From contig NZ_JAZHFS010000021.1 of the NCBI RefSeq assembly GCF_036541405.1, positions 26,608-90,607 on the forward strand: DNA of 64,000 nt, given 5' to 3'. This document shows positions 25,315-32,760 of this stretch, piece after piece; the stretch's first letter is position 1; the number at the start of each line of letters is the position of its first letter. The DNA is from Clostridium_AD frigoriphilum. Lineage in GTDB: Bacteria > Bacillota > Clostridia > Clostridiales > Clostridiaceae. The notes under the pieces were generated by a model. It saw only the letters and a program-made list of their open reading frames with translations. It had not been told where the DNA came from and searched no databases. The position numbers and the translations under genes are program-made.

Positions 25315-26379
25315 ATGGCTAAATATAGACAAATTTATACGGAATTTTGGAGCGATACGTTTGTGCTTGAACTAGATTCACAGGAAAAACTTTTTTATCT
25401 ATATCTTCTAACGAATACAAAATCTACACAGTGTGGAATATTTCAAATTTCTCCTCGATTAATTTCACTAGAAACAGGATATGACAAAGTACTTGTGGCT
25501 GAGCTGCTTAAAAAGTTTTGTGATTATAAAAAAATTTTATACTGCACGGAAACCAATGAAATTATGGTATTAAATTGGATTAAATACAATATTCCAAATA
25601 ATAATAATGCCGTTATTGGCATATCAAAGGAGCTATTGAAAATCAAAAATAAGGTATTACTTAAAATATTATATGAAAAATATGAAGCTGCCGGCTTAGA
25701 TGTAAATAATATTTTCAAAGGTCTTATTGTAAACGTTATACCAACTGATATAAATGATCTAAGTCCTATAAAGCAAGATCATTCAGAAGACCCAAGTAAT
25801 AATATAATTATTAAGGATACATCTGATGAATCAAATGAAAACACAATTATTAAGTCCCTTGATACCCCCTTGATAGGGTCTACCAAGCATATGCCAAGTA
25901 ATAGAATAAGAAGTAAAGAAGAAGGATTAATAATTAAAGAGCAAAGAATAATAAACAAAGAAGAAGAAGAAGTAGTAATAGCTAAACTAGAAAATCCTGC
26001 TGCTACGGCGGTTGGTATAAAAAGTATAATTAAAATATTCGAAGAAAACATACATGCTATCACACCACTAGTGTATGAAAAAATATTAGATTTTACAAAA
26101 CACGTAAGTGATGAAGTCATAATTATGGCTATAACAGAGGCCGTTAATTATAATGCAAAAAATATCAAATATATCTCGAGTATTATCAATAGCTGGATAA
26201 GCAAAGGCATAAAAACTGCTAAGGAGGTTGTTACTTATCAGAAAAAATGGAATAGTAATAACAGTAGTAGCAGCATTAATAGTGGATCTCACTCTGTGAA
26301 AAGTGGTAGCTTTTGTGACTACGAACAGAGAACATATGATTTTGATCTTTTAGAAAAACAATTACTTGGTCTAGCTTAA
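25315..26379 (+). CDS. DnaD-domain phage-type replication protein
   Basis: The N-terminal 100 residues (YRQIYTEFWSDTFVLEL ... EKLFYLYLLTN) match the winged-helix part of phage replisome organisers. A variable acidic linker follows. The C-terminus (about 245-310) is a DnaD-like domain: SIIKIFEENIHAITPLVYEK ... YISSIINSWISKG. Such proteins load helicase at phage or plasmid origins. No helicase gene or origin was recognised beside it. Confidence 0.78.
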   Translation: MAKYRQIYTEFWSDTFVLELDSQEKLFYLYLLTNTKSTQCGIFQISPRLISLETGYDKVLVAELLKKFCDYKKILYCTETNEIMVLNWIKYNIPNNNNAVIGISKELLKIKNKVLLKILYEKYEAAGLDVNNIFKGLIVNVIPTDINDLSPIKQDHSEDPSNNIIIKDTSDESNENTIIKSLDTPLIGSTKHMPSNRIRSKEEGLIIKEQRIINKEEEEVVIAKLENPAATAVGIKSIIKIFEENIHAITPLVYEKILDFTKHVSDEVIIMAITEAVNYNAKNIKYISSIINSWISKGIKTAKEVVTYQKKWNSNNSSSSINSGSHSVKSGSFCDYEQRTYDFDLLEKQLLGLA

Positions 26380-26435
26380 TAAATTATTATATTTAATAAA
26401 CCTTAAATAAAAAATTAGAAGGTGGTGCTTTAATT

Positions 26436-26969
26436 ATGGAAAAACTAGTTGAAAAGGCTAAAAACGGTGACAGCGAAGCTACAGAACTTATAATCGGAAA
26501 GTTTAAATACCTTGTATTCAAAGAATCATCAAAATATCATATTCCAGGCTATACCAATGAAGACCTAATTCAACACGGGTATTTGTCAGTAATAAAAGCT
26601 ATATCATTATATAAACTAGGCAGCAACAGCTTTAACGGGTATTGCATTAATGCTATAAAGATGAACCTTAAAGCACTCTTAAAAGGAGAAATAAAACATT
26701 TCCGCGAAGTCCCAAATAGTAATATGATAGATTTTGATGCAGAGGTGCATTATGAATTTACCTTAGAGGATGAAGTAATAGCATATGCTGAGGTTGAAAA
26801 GTTATATGTTGCCCTTAATACCCTTGAACCTTTTGAACGTTATATATTAGAGAGGTTTTATATTATGGGACACTCTCTTACAGAGATAGCAGCTACTTCT
26901 GATAAAAGTTATTATCAATATTTAAGGATTAAGAAAAAAGCCCTTGAAAAATTAAAGGCAATTATGTAA
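26436..26969 (+). CDS. Sigma-70 family RNA polymerase sigma factor (phage-type)
   Basis: 177 residues. Region 2 is seen in LIIGKFKYLVFKESSKYH and NEDLIQHGYLSVIKAISLY. Region 4 is seen in LEPFERYILERFYIMGHSLTEIA followed by a recognition helix ending YLRIKKKALEKLK. It may drive the downstream DUF1659 and DUF2922 genes or late genes of a lost element. A GGTGGTG site precedes the ATG. Confidence 0.8.
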   Translation: MEKLVEKAKNGDSEATELIIGKFKYLVFKESSKYHIPGYTNEDLIQHGYLSVIKAISLYKLGSNSFNGYCINAIKMNLKALLKGEIKHFREVPNSNMIDFDAEVHYEFTLEDEVIAYAEVEKLYVALNTLEPFERYILERFYIMGHSLTEIAATSDKSYYQYLRIKKKALEKLKAIM

Positions 26970-27050
26970 ATATATATTTTTAAAACTCCGCACAAATAAG
27001 AAAAACATCATATATATTAAGTGAAAACAAAATAAAAGGAGTGATTAAAC

Positions 27051-27278
27051 ATGGCAGTTATATCAACAAAAGTAGCAAGTGTTTTAAAACTTACAATGAA
27101 AACAGGCATAGACGTCAATGGCAAAGATGAATTTGCCACAAAAAGCCTAGGTAACGTAAAAGTTGATGCAGTGGATGCTGACATTTTCGCAGTAGGACAA
27201 GCTATCTCTAAGATCAAAACTTATCCATTGGCTGGAATAGATAGACAAGATCAGTATAGCCTGGTTACAGAAAAGTAA
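27051..27278 (+). CDS. DUF1659 family protein
   Basis: 75 residues with LKLTMKTGIDVNGKDEFATK and a C-terminal RQDQYSLV, the DUF1659 pattern. Function is unknown. It is found paired with DUF2922 in Bacillota, as here, and has a strong AAAAGGAG site. Confidence 0.8.
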   Translation: MAVISTKVASVLKLTMKTGIDVNGKDEFATKSLGNVKVDAVDADIFAVGQAISKIKTYPLAGIDRQDQYSLVTEK

Positions 27279-27341
27279 GTTTAAATAAGAAGCTTAAAAT
27301 CTAAAAAACCAAAATTTAACAATTTAAAGGAGGAAAATTAT

Positions 27342-27575
27342 ATGAATAAATTAGTTATGAGATTTTTAACTACTATTGAGGGTAAGTATTTTACGTTAAG
27401 TGTAGATGACATTAAAGCTGATGATAAGGGACCTACTATAACAGAAGCTGAGGTAAATGCTCTTATGGATTTAGTTATTGCTAAAAACATCTTTTTATCA
27501 ACTAGTGGTGACTTAACTGGCAAGAAAGACGCTAAAATAGTTACTACTGATACAAATACAATTAAAGTAGCTTAA
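27342..27575 (+). CDS. DUF2922 family protein
   Basis: 77 residues with LVMRFLTTIEGKYFTLSVDD and the C-terminal DTNTIKV, the DUF2922 pattern. Function is unknown. It is 63 bases after DUF1659 and followed by a terminator. Confidence 0.82.
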   Translation: MNKLVMRFLTTIEGKYFTLSVDDIKADDKGPTITEAEVNALMDLVIAKNIFLSTSGDLTGKKDAKIVTTDTNTIKVA

Positions 27576-27604
27576 ATAACAGTAATGTAATTCCAAAATC
27601 CACT

Positions 27605-27650
27605 AAAAATCCGGCAAATCATAAAGACATTATGATTACCGGATTTTTTT
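27605..27650 (+). terminator. Terminator after the DUF1659-DUF2922 genes
   Basis: AAAATCCGG-AAATCATAA pairs with TTATGATT-CCGGATTTT, followed by T7. Confidence 0.88.
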
Positions 27651-27657
27651 GCAATTA

Positions 27658-27689
27658 ATTTCGCGTAAACAACAAGCATAATTCAGTAC
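27658..27689. repeat. 32-bp direct repeat, left copy
   Basis: It begins ATTTCGCGTAAA and shares 28 of 32 bases with 28448-28479, in the same orientation. The two copies bracket the damaged toxin-antitoxin pair. Confidence 0.7.
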
Positions 27690-27707
27690 AAAGACTTTTA
27701 TTACAAG

Positions 27708-27744
27708 AACTACCAAAATTATATCTCTATAATTTTCAGTAGTT
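27708..27744 (-). terminator. Terminator hairpin after the toxin remnant
   Basis: AACTACC-AAAATTAT pairs with ATAATTTT-GTAGTT, 3' of the minus-strand DUF3368 gene. It is a member of the recurring intergenic hairpin family. Confidence 0.65.
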
Positions 27745-27762
27745 ATCTCTAATGGTATTTTG

Positions 27763-28125
27763 TTATATTTCTCCCACATCTAACAAAATACCATTATATA
27801 GTTTTTTAGAGATTCTATAATTGTTTTCTATTAACCCATCTAAATATGGTTTTAACGCTCCAATTACACCTGATAATTTAGCAAATTTCAAAATGCCCAA
27901 AAGCCCTGTAGGTTCTAACATTAAAGCCTCTGCTAAACTTCTTGCTGATCTTTCATCAATTAGTAAATAATCTAACTTTAGCTCTTTAGCACCTGCTATT
28001 ACTTCTAATTCACCTCTATGCAATTTCCCCATAAATCTATTTATAAACAATTCATCTTTTACATGATATATTTTAATATGCCCTTTTTCAATAGCATCAT
28101 ATAATTCCTTGTTTTTCAAGTACAT
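27763..28125 (-). CDS. N-terminally truncated DUF3368 PIN-like toxin
   Basis: 120 residues match the C-terminal two thirds of DUF3368: LHRGELEVIAGAKELKLDYL, LLIDERSARSLAEAL, GLLGILKFAKLSGVI and LIENNYRISKKLY. The first 40 or so residues of the family, including the conserved S-[ND]-T-S-P-L-I motif with its acidic residue, are missing. The frame starts inside the end of the antitoxin gene, as if an internal deletion had joined them. Probably not an active nuclease. Confidence 0.72.
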   Translation of the reverse strand: MYLKNKELYDAIEKGHIKIYHVKDELFINRFMGKLHRGELEVIAGAKELKLDYLLIDERSARSLAEALMLEPTGLLGILKFAKLSGVIGALKPYLDGLIENNYRISKKLYNGILLDVGEI

Positions 28126-28315
28126 CCATGAAATCCAAAAGTGATAACCCAGAAAGTTCTGCTGATTTTTCTAATGTTACTGTTTTATTAGTAAATAAAT
28201 TTAGTGCAAAAGCTACCCTAACCTTTTGGTCTATAGAATCGCCAGAAATTTTATTTAAAAAAGGAATAAGTTCCTCTGGTAAAGTTACTTCAAACGTAGT
28301 TGGTTGCGTATTCAT
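28097..28315 (-). CDS. UPF0175 antitoxin, C-terminally truncated
   Basis: 72 residues with the UPF0175 pattern: LPEELIPFLNK, VRVAFALNLF and the helix-turn-helix-like SAELSGLSLLDFMDVLEKQGI. The family usually runs 10-15 residues beyond this point. The missing tail and the missing toxin head lie at one junction, so a single deletion explains both. The gene may still bind DNA. Confidence 0.72.
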   Translation of the reverse strand: MNTQPTTFEVTLPEELIPFLNKISGDSIDQKVRVAFALNLFTNKTVTLEKSAELSGLSLLDFMDVLEKQGII

Positions 28316-28386
28316 ATTAACACCTCACTTTAAATCATTTTTATTATATTATATCCTCTTTTCTTACCTTATGCACTATTTACCTA

Positions 28387-28419
28387 AACATTACAAGAAT
28401 ATTCTATAAATGTCGTGGA
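28387..28419. repeat. Shared upstream element, copy 1
   Basis: The sequence AAACATTACAAGAAT ... AATGTCGTGGA upstream of the antitoxin gene recurs with few differences at 29936-29969 upstream of the RhuM remnant. Confidence 0.5.
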
Positions 28420-28447
28420 GATAATACAAACACATTTTACCTGCTTC

Positions 28448-28479
28448 ATTTCGCGTAAATAACAATCATAATTTAGCAC
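28448..28479. repeat. 32-bp direct repeat, right copy
   Basis: It overlaps the last codons and the stop of the acyltransferase gene. The left copy at 27658 may therefore be a duplicated gene end. Confidence 0.7.
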
Positions 28480-29500
28480 CTTTCTTTAAAAATCTTTTAC
28501 CTAATATGAATGGCATATAATTGTTAATTACATAAATAATTGGTATCATAACTATTAAAGTTACCCCAACATGTATTATGCCATTTAATGTGACTATGTA
28601 TGATTTCTCACTAGTTAAAAAGCTAATATGTGTTATTAATTTATCGATGATTGGATATAGTATCATTTGATGAAACGCAAAAAATATTATACTGTTTTTA
28701 CCTATATATATTAGTAATTTTGATTTTGGTAATAATCTGCAAAAAATTAATGATGCCATAATTCCACTAATAGCTGACCCAAAGAATAAGAAGTAATTAC
28801 CATATGTAATAGCAGACATATCCACGCGAGCATTCATATAACGAACATTCAAATGTCCTATAATTACATTAATAATCAAGAATCCAACTAAGTATTTTAT
28901 ACTCACAAGTTTACTCACCTTGTTTTCCATCACTTTTATTAAATAACCTATACCATAAAATACTACAGCAATAAATGCTACATCCAAGCTCCAAGGTAAT
29001 GGCTTTCCAATATACGTGTTGTAGATACCTCCAATAATTGCGCTAACTACTAAACATGTGATAATCTTTCTTTTATCATTTTTAGTCCATTTAACTATTA
29101 AGAAAAATATCATCTCACACATAAACAAACAAGTTATAAACCACAGTGTTCCATTATGCAAAGTACCATTGTCATATCTTAATGGTATGAGTGTTCCAAT
29201 AAATGATTTTAAAGGACTAACGTTTTGTTTGTTATTGAATACAAAAAAATAGATATACTCAATAAAAGAAAAACAAAAATACGGTATACCTATAGTTATA
29301 ATCCTCTTTTTAAAAAATGCTGAGAAATTATTATATTTTATATTTGAAAATAAATATCCTGACATAAAGAAAAATAATGGTACATGAAATGTATATACTT
29401 CTGCCTGAATAGGCAGCAAAATAGGCGCATGCCCAAACATAACCAAAATCATTGCAAATCCCTTCGCCATATCAATCCAATTCAGTCTCTTTTTTTCCAT
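28466..29500 (-). CDS. Acyltransferase family 3 membrane protein
   Basis: About ten membrane segments. The N-terminal RLNWIDMAKGFAMILVMFGHA has the catalytic His of the OafA/fucose-4-O-acetylase-like family, and GTLWFITCLF is another family block. It probably O-acetylates a surface sugar or polymer. The ATG at 29500 has GGGAGGA 10 bases upstream; the frame extends to 29539 without support. It is not adjacent to the capsule operon but could serve it. Confidence 0.8.
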   Translation of the reverse strand: MEKKRLNWIDMAKGFAMILVMFGHAPILLPIQAEVYTFHVPLFFFMSGYLFSNIKYNNFSAFFKKRIITIGIPYFCFSFIEYIYFFVFNNKQNVSPLKSFIGTLIPLRYDNGTLHNGTLWFITCLFMCEMIFFLIVKWTKNDKRKIITCLVVSAIIGGIYNTYIGKPLPWSLDVAFIAVVFYGIGYLIKVMENKVSKLVSIKYLVGFLIINVIIGHLNVRYMNARVDMSAITYGNYFLFFGSAISGIMASLIFCRLLPKSKLLIYIGKNSIIFFAFHQMILYPIIDKLITHISFLTSEKSYIVTLNGIIHVGVTLIVMIPIIYVINNYMPFILGKRFLKKGAKL

Positions 29501-29655
29501 ATTAATTTGTTCCTCCCATAATAACAGTTTATTCGACATATTATCATATAAAAGAGAAGAACATCAAATAGCTTAAAATGATTTACCAGCTATATTTCTT
29601 GTCATATTGTAATATTAGCGCTTTTCCTTAAGGTTCCACCCAATTCCCATTATTA

Positions 29656-29924
29656 TCAATAAAATATTGATAATCTCCTTGAATTAACTCTATATTCAAC
29701 TGCTATAATCATATCTAAATTATAAAAACAACATCTCTTGCAACATCTCTATTTCTTTCTTTTTGAACTACTCGAAAATTTCGAGTAGTTGGTATTTCAT
29801 CAAGCTCTTTGCTTTTATAAATTTCTTTTATGTGATAATTTATAGTATATGCTTCAACTTCAAATAACTCCCCTATCAACTTTTGAGATAGCCACAGTGT
29901 ATCATCTTTTATATTTTTAGACAT
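29656..29924 (-). pseudogene. RhuM-family (Fic-associated type) gene remnant
   Basis: The frame DTLWLSQKLIGELFEVEAYTI ... NFRVVQKERNR matches the N-terminal DNA-binding part of RhuM-family proteins. It then hits a stop at 29715, but a neighbouring frame continues with YNLDMIIAVEYRVNS, the next conserved block. So one frameshift separates them, and the gene stops at 29656, far short of the usual length. Confidence 0.7.
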
Positions 29925-29935
29925 TCATTTTTATA

Positions 29936-29969
29936 AACATTATAATGAATCTTCTATCAATGTCGTGGA
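29936..29969. repeat. Shared upstream element, copy 2
   Basis: Matches 28387-28419 (AAACATTA ... TCTAT-AATGTCGTGGA) with about one gap and a few substitutions, just upstream of the RhuM remnant. Confidence 0.5.
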
Positions 29970-29986
29970 ACTACATTTTTCACAAC

Positions 29987-30029
29987 AAAAAAACTACCAA
30001 AATGCATCACCATGTATTTTGGTAGTTTT
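29987..30029. terminator. Strong intergenic terminator hairpin
   Basis: AAAACTACCAAAAT pairs with ATTTTGGTAGTTTT around a short loop, downstream of the Rpn remnant on the minus strand. Same family as 21086-21126. The stretch 30030-30171 has no gene I can identify. Confidence 0.85.
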
Positions 30030-30171
30030 CTAAATTGGCTATAGCCAAGTTTTTTCGTTTCTATTCTTAAACCAACTCTCCCAGTTCACCCCAACTTGTG
30101 CGCTTCTAAATTCGCTTTAGATGTCCCTTTCCAATAAATGAATGTAGCGTAGCGAATCAGTTTGTTGGTTG

Positions 30172-30909
30172 CTAATGTGATGATTGCAATCCATTAGATA
30201 ATTTGTTTTTTAATTTTATTATTTCATCTTCACTTAATTTAGAATATTTTTTAATCTTCTCAATTGGTTCTCCTTCTAATAGCATTTCCGTTGCTATACT
30301 TATTCTTTCTTCTTTAGCTTTTTCTCTCTCTTCTTCTCTTCCTTCTTCCTTGTAGTGCAACTTTCTAATCTCGTCTATACTCAATTTAAATGCACCTCCA
30401 TTTTCCTTTTTATATTTTTCATATTTCTTTTCTAACTCAGGATTTTCAATTAAAAATAAATACTCTAAAAAATCTACTAATGCTTTTATTTGATTATTAT
30501 TTTTAACTTTATCATAACTTCTTAATTCCTGTGCTAATTTTATTTTTACCTCACATATATCTTCATCTATTGCATTTGTTTCTAATAAACTTTTTGCCAT
30601 TTTAAAAACTAATTTCAACGGATTATCATTACTAATTTTTTCAAGTTTTATTTTCTCTACATCAATAGTTTTGAAATTATATATTAGTATCTCGTTTTCC
30701 ATTTCAGGTAATTTATAAACGTATCTTTTATCTTTTCCTCGCTCACCTTTATAAGTATATATTGCTGCCGCCACTATTTCTGACTCATCGTTATTTTTAT
30801 ATCTAAATTTATCCCATATTAGGTAAAAATATCTAAACATTCTTTCTCCAAAAATTTCATGTCCACTACTATAGCTTTGTACCTTTACATGAATAAATAA
30901 GTTCTTTAT
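30172..30909 (-). pseudogene. Rpn/YhgA-like nuclease, N-terminal part lost
   Basis: From the ATG at 30840 the frame encodes 222 residues. Without a start it extends upstream to 30909, adding HVKVQSYSSGHEIFGERMFRYF. In full proteins of the Rpn (PD-(D/E)XK) family, a similar stretch (HVEVQ ... ERMFRYY) ends the catalytic core. The 80-90 residues before it, with most of the active site, are gone. The C-terminal part (EEGREEEREKAKEER ... EEIIKLK) is the usual charged tail. Inactive as a nuclease by inference. Confidence 0.65.
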
Positions 30910-31023
30910 TCACTTCCTTGTAATTCTGTAATTTACTAATTAATTTCATTATATCATATTAATTTTCCCTTACACCACTTTTAAATCATTAAAATATTGC
31001 CATGCAACAAACACTTTAGCAAC

Positions 31024-31066
31024 AAAAAAACCACCAAAATTATATCTCTATAAATTTCAGTAGCTT
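31024..31066 (-). terminator. Degenerate hairpin near the end of the capsule operon
   Basis: ACCACCAAAATTATA and TATAAATTTCAGTAG form an imperfect hairpin. The sequence is very close to the hairpin at 27708-27744. It lies about 50 bases after the rfbB stop. Confidence 0.5.
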
Positions 31067-31087
31067 CCACTTTAGTTATACCCAACA

Positions 31088-31111
31088 TGCCACTTGCCAT
31101 GTGGGTGGCAC
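31088..31111. repeat. Intergenic palindromic repeat, copy D
   Basis: TGCCACTTGCCATG then TGGGTGGCAC, ending 4 bases before the rfbB stop codon. With the T-rich flank it may help end transcription. Confidence 0.75.
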
Positions 31112-31114
31112 TAT

Positions 31115-32170
31115 TTATTTATTTTGGTACATATTATCATAATAATTTTGGTATTCACCAGACGTGATATTATCCATCCACTCTTTATTGTCTAAATTCC
31201 ATTTTATTGTCTTTTTTATTCCTACTTCAAAAGTAGTTTCTGGATACCATCCAAGCTCTTCTTTTATCTTAGTTGGATCTATTCCATATCTCTTGTCATG
31301 ACCTAATCTATCTTCAACATAACTTATTAATTTTTCTGTTATTTCTTTATCTACATTTTCATTTAAATAACTTATAATAGTTTTAACTATTTGTATATTA
31401 GCTCTCTCATTGTGTCCACCTATATTATAAACTTCACCCAATCTACCACCGTTAATAACCATGTCTATTGCTTTGCAATGGTCTTCTACATATAACCAAT
31501 CTCTTATGTTCATTCCATCACCGTATACTGGTAGATCCTTATGATTTAAGCAGTTGTTTATTAGTAATGGTATTAATTTTTCTGGAAATTGGTATGGTCC
31601 ATAATTGTTTGAACACCTAGTTGTATTTACAGGCATTTTATACGTATCAAAATAAGCTTTTACCATTAGATCTGCACCAGTTTTACTTGAAGAGTAAGGA
31701 CTGTGTGGATCAAGTGGTGTAGTTTCAAGGAAGAACCCACTACCTCCAAGTGATCCGTACACTTCATCAGTGGATACTTGCATAAACTTTTTACCTTCTT
31801 TAAAACCACCGGATATTTCCCAGGAATTTTTAGCAACATTTAAAATATTTACTGTACCTAAGACATTTGTCTTAACAAATATTTCCGGATCTTTTATACT
31901 TCTATCTACATGTGATTCTGCTGCAAAATTTACAACATAATCAATATCATTATCTTCGAATAATTTTTCTGCCAGTTCTTTATCACATATATCTCCGCAA
32001 GCAAAAGTATAATTACAATTAGTTTCTACATCTTTTAAATTCTCTAAATTTCCTGCATAAGTTAATTTGTCTAGATTTATAATTTTTATATCTGAATATT
32101 TATTTAACATGTAATGAATGAAATTTGCGCCTATAAACCCAGCTCCACCTGTTACTAAATAAGTTTTCAT
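31115..32170 (-). CDS. rfbB: dTDP-glucose 4,6-dehydratase
   Basis: Second step of dTDP-deoxysugar synthesis. Rossmann GGAGFIGANF near the N-terminus, the YxxxK catalytic pair in YSSSKTGADLMV, the acidic catalytic motif VSTDEVYGSLG and TRCSNNYGPYQFPEKL are diagnostic. Full length at 351 residues. It is the last gene of the operon, 2 bases after rfbC. Confidence 0.95.
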   Translation of the reverse strand: MKTYLVTGGAGFIGANFIHYMLNKYSDIKIINLDKLTYAGNLENLKDVETNCNYTFACGDICDKELAEKLFEDNDIDYVVNFAAESHVDRSIKDPEIFVKTNVLGTVNILNVAKNSWEISGGFKEGKKFMQVSTDEVYGSLGGSGFFLETTPLDPHSPYSSSKTGADLMVKAYFDTYKMPVNTTRCSNNYGPYQFPEKLIPLLINNCLNHKDLPVYGDGMNIRDWLYVEDHCKAIDMVINGGRLGEVYNIGGHNERANIQIVKTIISYLNENVDKEITEKLISYVEDRLGHDKRYGIDPTKIKEELGWYPETTFEVGIKKTIKWNLDNKEWMDNITSGEYQNYYDNMYQNK

Positions 32171-32172
32171 AT

Positions 32173-32742
32173 TTACTTACTCCCCTTATATTCAAATGAT
32201 ATTTCTAAATCTTTTAATCCTTTTTGTATTTTATCCTTGTCTGATAATAAAATTTCCTCTATGCCATCTAGTGGCCACTTTATAGCTATATCTTCATCAT
32301 TCCATAATACACCACTATCATATTCTGGGGCATAATAATCTGTGCATTTATAATTAAATACAGCCACGTCAGAAAGAACTAAAAACCCATGTGCAAATCC
32401 TTCTGGAACATAAAACTGCTTTTTGTTTTCGTCTGTAAGGATTACTCCTTCCCATTTACCAAAGGTAGCTGAACCTTTTCTTAAATCTACTGCTACATCA
32501 AAGACTTGTCCCTTTGTAACGCGGACTAATTTACCTTGAGTATGTTTAGTTTGAAAATGAAGTCCTCGGAGTACACCTTTTTTAGACTTTGATTCATTAT
32601 CTTGAACAAACTCCATTTTAAGTCCAGCTTCAAAAAAATCATTTTTGTTGTAGGTTTCCATAAAATATCCCCTATTGTCCCCAAAAACTTTAGGTTCAAT
32701 TACGTATACACCGTCTATCTTAGTTTCTATAAAATTAAACAA
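32173..32742 (-). CDS. rfbC: dTDP-4-dehydrorhamnose 3,5-epimerase
   Basis: Epimerises dTDP-4-keto-6-deoxyglucose. FGDNRGYFMETYN, the catalytic His in LRGLHFQ, KLVRVTKGQVFDVAVDLR and YVPEGFAHGFLVL fit RmlC. A TTG at 32742 (giving MFNFIETK) is favoured: GGAGGTG lies 6 bases before it, whereas the ATG at 32757 itself overlaps that site. Confidence 0.93.
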   Translation of the reverse strand: MFNFIETKIDGVYVIEPKVFGDNRGYFMETYNKNDFFEAGLKMEFVQDNESKSKKGVLRGLHFQTKHTQGKLVRVTKGQVFDVAVDLRKGSATFGKWEGVILTDENKKQFYVPEGFAHGFLVLSDVAVFNYKCTDYYAPEYDSGVLWNDEDIAIKWPLDGIEEILLSDKDKIQKGLKDLEISFEYKGSK

Positions 32743-32760
32743 ATCTAACACCTCCATTAA

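Noticed and set aside
23869..27650. Complete prophage or integrative element
   Set aside because: No integrase, terminase, structural or conjugation genes, and no att-like repeats could be found in the window.
30045..30171. Fragment reading LIRYATFIYWKGTSKANLEAHKLG
   Set aside because: It may be part of a lost gene but is too short to assign.
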